From: Isoetes taiwanensis
Lineage: Eukaryota; Streptophyta; Lycopodiopsida; Isoetales; Isoetaceae
Assembly (NCBI GenBank): GCA_021234155.1
Contig: JAJEKV010000158.1
Location: forward strand, 553,820 to 617,819
DNA: 64,000 nt
Direction: 5' to 3'
Position numbers and translations under genes: made by a program. The stretch's first letter is position 1, and each line of letters opens with the position of its first letter. This document shows positions 61,574-64,000 of this stretch, piece by piece. Below the pieces are notes generated by a model. The model was not told the origin of the DNA and made no database searches. It saw nothing but the letters and a program-made list of their open reading frames with translations.

Positions 61574-64000
61574 ATGGCTTCTTCTACTTCAGGTACGGTT
61601 ATGGCTGCTGTAGATCTCCGCATATGATCACAGGATATGATTTTATTCGCTGTACCATGTGCCTTTCGATTTTGATGGTTCGAAATTGAATATAAATCCT
61701 TTCCATAGTTGTTCTTCATTTACTTATTTCCATTCGACTCCTTATCTTTGCCTTGCCGGAATAGTCTCCTTTGGGTCAACCTTTTGGAACCTTTTGTGTG
61801 CGTTCATACCTTTTTCTCTGAAGCATTGATTCCATCTCCAATGATATTGGTCGATATAGGATTGAGTGATGAGATCACATGTAAATTTAACGAAGGTTCT
61901 CAACCACAATTTCAGTTCCCTTCTATTGCCTTTTTAAGATTCCAAGTCGCTCAAACAGAGCACATTTGACTAAACATTTATTGTGATGGCAAATAAGAAC
62001 ACAACGAAGGAATGCTTATAACATTGGCATATTATATCTAACATACTTTTGTGGTTTTACAGAGAAAGCAGATGAAACCAAAGTCAAGGATCCCCAAAAT
62101 GAAAAATCAGGAAGTGGATCTAGTGGAAGACGGAGAGCGGTACCAGGAGAAGACATTGGGTTGCCCAGTGGCGCATTCGACTTTAGTGCTATGGCGGGCC
62201 TGCTAAATGTTATTTCTTATCACATCATCTTTTATTTCTTCGTTTTTTTTTTTAAATGGGTAGTCATCTGCAAATACATTCCTCTTTTAAAGAACATTTT
62301 GCTGACATGCATCAATCATGCATGATGGCACTCTGACTGAAGTAGTCAACTTAATTACGTGATCATTGAATGTGTCTAATGCCAGAGTCTGCAATATCTC
62401 TCATGCATAACTGCTTTTGATAATTCAGGATCCAAGTATCAAGGAGATGGCTGAGCAGATTGCAAGAGATCCAGCATTTAATCAGATGGCTCAACAATTA
62501 CAGCGTAATGTTCAAACTGCAGGCCAGGATGGCCTTTCTCAACTGGATACTACTCAATATTTCTCTGCAATGCAGCAAGTTATGCAAAATCCACAGTTTA
62601 TGAATATGGCTGAACAGCTTGGTAATGCGCTTATGCAGGTAATTGTCCGATAAGCACTTTGCACTTTTTGTTTGATGGGTTAAGTCTTTTAATTGTTCTG
62701 TTTGTTGTCTTATGTCATTTGTATGCATGGAACTTATAAACGACTCTCAGTTGAAATAAACTTTTGATATTTATTTGAAAGTTTAGGGTGGTTTTCCACC
62801 GCCGCACATATCTTCTGGGTGCTGGCAGCAAGTGACCCCTAAAAGGTTTTTCACTAGTGTTGATAACTGGTGTTCTGGCCCAGATTTGGAGGAAGATCAG
62901 CATAGAAAATTAGACGACCATGATCTCCTCAAGAGGTCGTTCTGAACCAAGATGTGACATGTCTCATCTGTTCTATTTCCAATGCAGAAGATCATTTCTG
63001 CAGTGGTTGTTTTCGGCTCATCTGCCACAAATTTGTGGCGGTCGTAGAAAACCAAGCACTGGCTGTATGATTGTACTTTATAGCTGGCTGGCCCCATCCA
63101 TTATGATTTTCTATGTGTGTTTGTAAATGCATTGTCCACGAAAATCCTTTATATAGTAGATTTTGCTTGTTTATAGAGGAAGATTTTGTAGATATACCAA
63201 ACATGAATTATCTTAAATATTCTGGATTGAGGTCTGTTAACTCATGAAGTGGCAATTATCCTGTCTGCTAATATAGCTTTTGTGGTGATTTAGTCATATG
63301 GTAGCGTGTCCAATAGCCTTACATAGGACCTGTTATGTTGCAGGGATCCATCCATATCAGGTGTTTTGCAAAGCCTTACAAATCCTGCAAATAAGACAAA
63401 TGGAGGCTTTCGGATGGCTCAAATCAGGGAGGACCCATCACTAAAAAAAGTACTTGAGAAGAGATTGAAACAGGAGGGCCACCAGCAATGATGAAGTAGT
63501 TATTAAAGTCTAAACTCTATTGCCTGGTGCCACTCTTATTTTCTACTGTCTTACCCACTTTAAGCAACAGATTATTGGAATGATCCAGTTGTGCTACAAA
63601 GCGGTTGGGACTGATGGGAGTTGGTATTCCTGGAGAGCCTGTTATAGAAGAAGGAGGAAGCTGAAGAAGGAGCAGCTGAGGAAGAGGAAGAGTTGACAGT
63701 TCATCACACTGCAGAATTACAGGAGATGTTGAGGTCTGGCTATTTCTTGCATCTCGTCATCATCGGGGGTATCGATATTAATACTAAAGTGTAAAGTGTT
63801 TTCCAGGCCCTTAAAGCTCTTCTAGCAGAAGGGCAAATAAAGATGAGAGAAGGATTCTGAGAAGAGTAGCGCAAACTTCACTTTACATGTGGATATGGAG
63901 AAGTAGGTGATTTTGGTCTTAATTGTTACAAGAGTAATAAAATTTGAAGATTTGGAAATAAATTCATTGATGGTTGGTTTTGCGAAATGGGGTGAAGTCT
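61574..64000 (+). CDS. AKR2: AKR2-type ankyrin repeat protein (partial gene, 5' six exons)
   Basis: The encoded protein matches plant AKR2, a cytosolic chaperone that binds newly made chloroplast outer-envelope signal-anchored and tail-anchored proteins and delivers them to the plastid surface. Exons are inferred from GT..AG borders and conserved wording. Exon 1, 61574-61592 (MASSTS). Exon 2, 62063-62208 (ends [13 protein letters not shown]). Exon 3, 62429-62638 (70 clean codons, [20 protein letters not shown]..., the STI1-like repeat). Exon 4, 63345-63495 ([17 protein letters not shown]). Exon 5, 63571-63733 (YWNDPVVL, then acidic [14 protein letters not shown]). Exon 6, 63807-63902 ([14 protein letters not shown], the first ankyrin repeat). 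Exons 1-3 are intact, while exons 4-6 each need 1-2 base corrections. The remaining ankyrin repeats lie beyond the window. Introns argue against a processed copy. Confidence 0.88.

Overview
This is a window of plant nuclear DNA from a land plant with a large, transposon-rich genome. A fern or other seed-free vascular plant, or a gymnosperm, would fit, but the sequence does not settle which. There are no operons or ribosome-binding sites and no dense coding. Coding traces are split by canonical GT..AG introns. The one host gene I recognise with confidence is the plant-specific ankyrin-repeat targeting factor AKR2, at the right edge. Most of the rest is AT-rich intergenic DNA, decayed non-LTR retrotransposons (LINEs), PPR gene relics and many local tandem duplications. 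Almost every recognisable protein trace is broken by 1-2 base insertions or deletions. This means either pseudogenes throughout or an indel-rich, poorly polished long-read assembly, and gene integrity should be judged with that in mind.

Layout. From 1 to 15.8 kb lies AT-rich intergenic DNA with a local duplication (about 1.07-1.64 kb), a telo-box-like site (3.07 kb) and TATCGA-rich repeats (6.3 and 7.3 kb). From 15.8 to 24.6 kb there are several duplicated blocks: a pair at 15.86/16.26 kb, two tRNA-SINE-like copies at 19.94/20.18 kb, a duplication at 22.4 kb, and three tandem units of roughly 200 bp at 23.8-24.6 kb. From about 24.6 to 29.6 kb lies a GC-rich LINE on the + strand with recognisable endonuclease and reverse-transcriptase motifs. 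From 30.2 to 32.1 kb are minus-strand LINE 3'-end fragments.

The central object is a putative CACTA-superfamily DNA transposon of 15.4 kb (32380-47806). Its inverted termini read CACAACAAG and it is flanked by a matching 3-bp ATC target duplication. Inside it I see CpG-rich subterminal blocks carrying a 14-bp palindrome (CGTCGCATGCGACG), a captured-looking PPR fragment (34.2 kb), a five-unit hairpin-bearing tandem repeat (38.6-39.0 kb), an approximately 800-base purine strand (39.2-40.0 kb), a tandem array with a period of about 1.06 kb (40.3-46.9 kb) and an AT/CG minisatellite (46.9-47.5 kb). I found no transposase in it, so it looks non-autonomous. It sits in minus-strand LINE sequence: a LINE ORF2 start lies just to the right (48.4 kb) and LINE 3' ends lie just to the left.

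Right part. A degenerate minus-strand PPR gene lies at 50.86-51.86 kb. More tandem duplications follow (52.3, 52.8, 58.5-59.2 and 59.8 kb). A pyrimidine-rich stretch at 56.8-58.2 kb contains an ORF with a hydrophobic segment followed by an NPGP motif, as in animal-type LINE leaders with 2A-like sequences. The first six coding exons of AKR2 run from 61.57 kb off the right edge; exons 1-3 are clean and exons 4-6 carry frameshifts.
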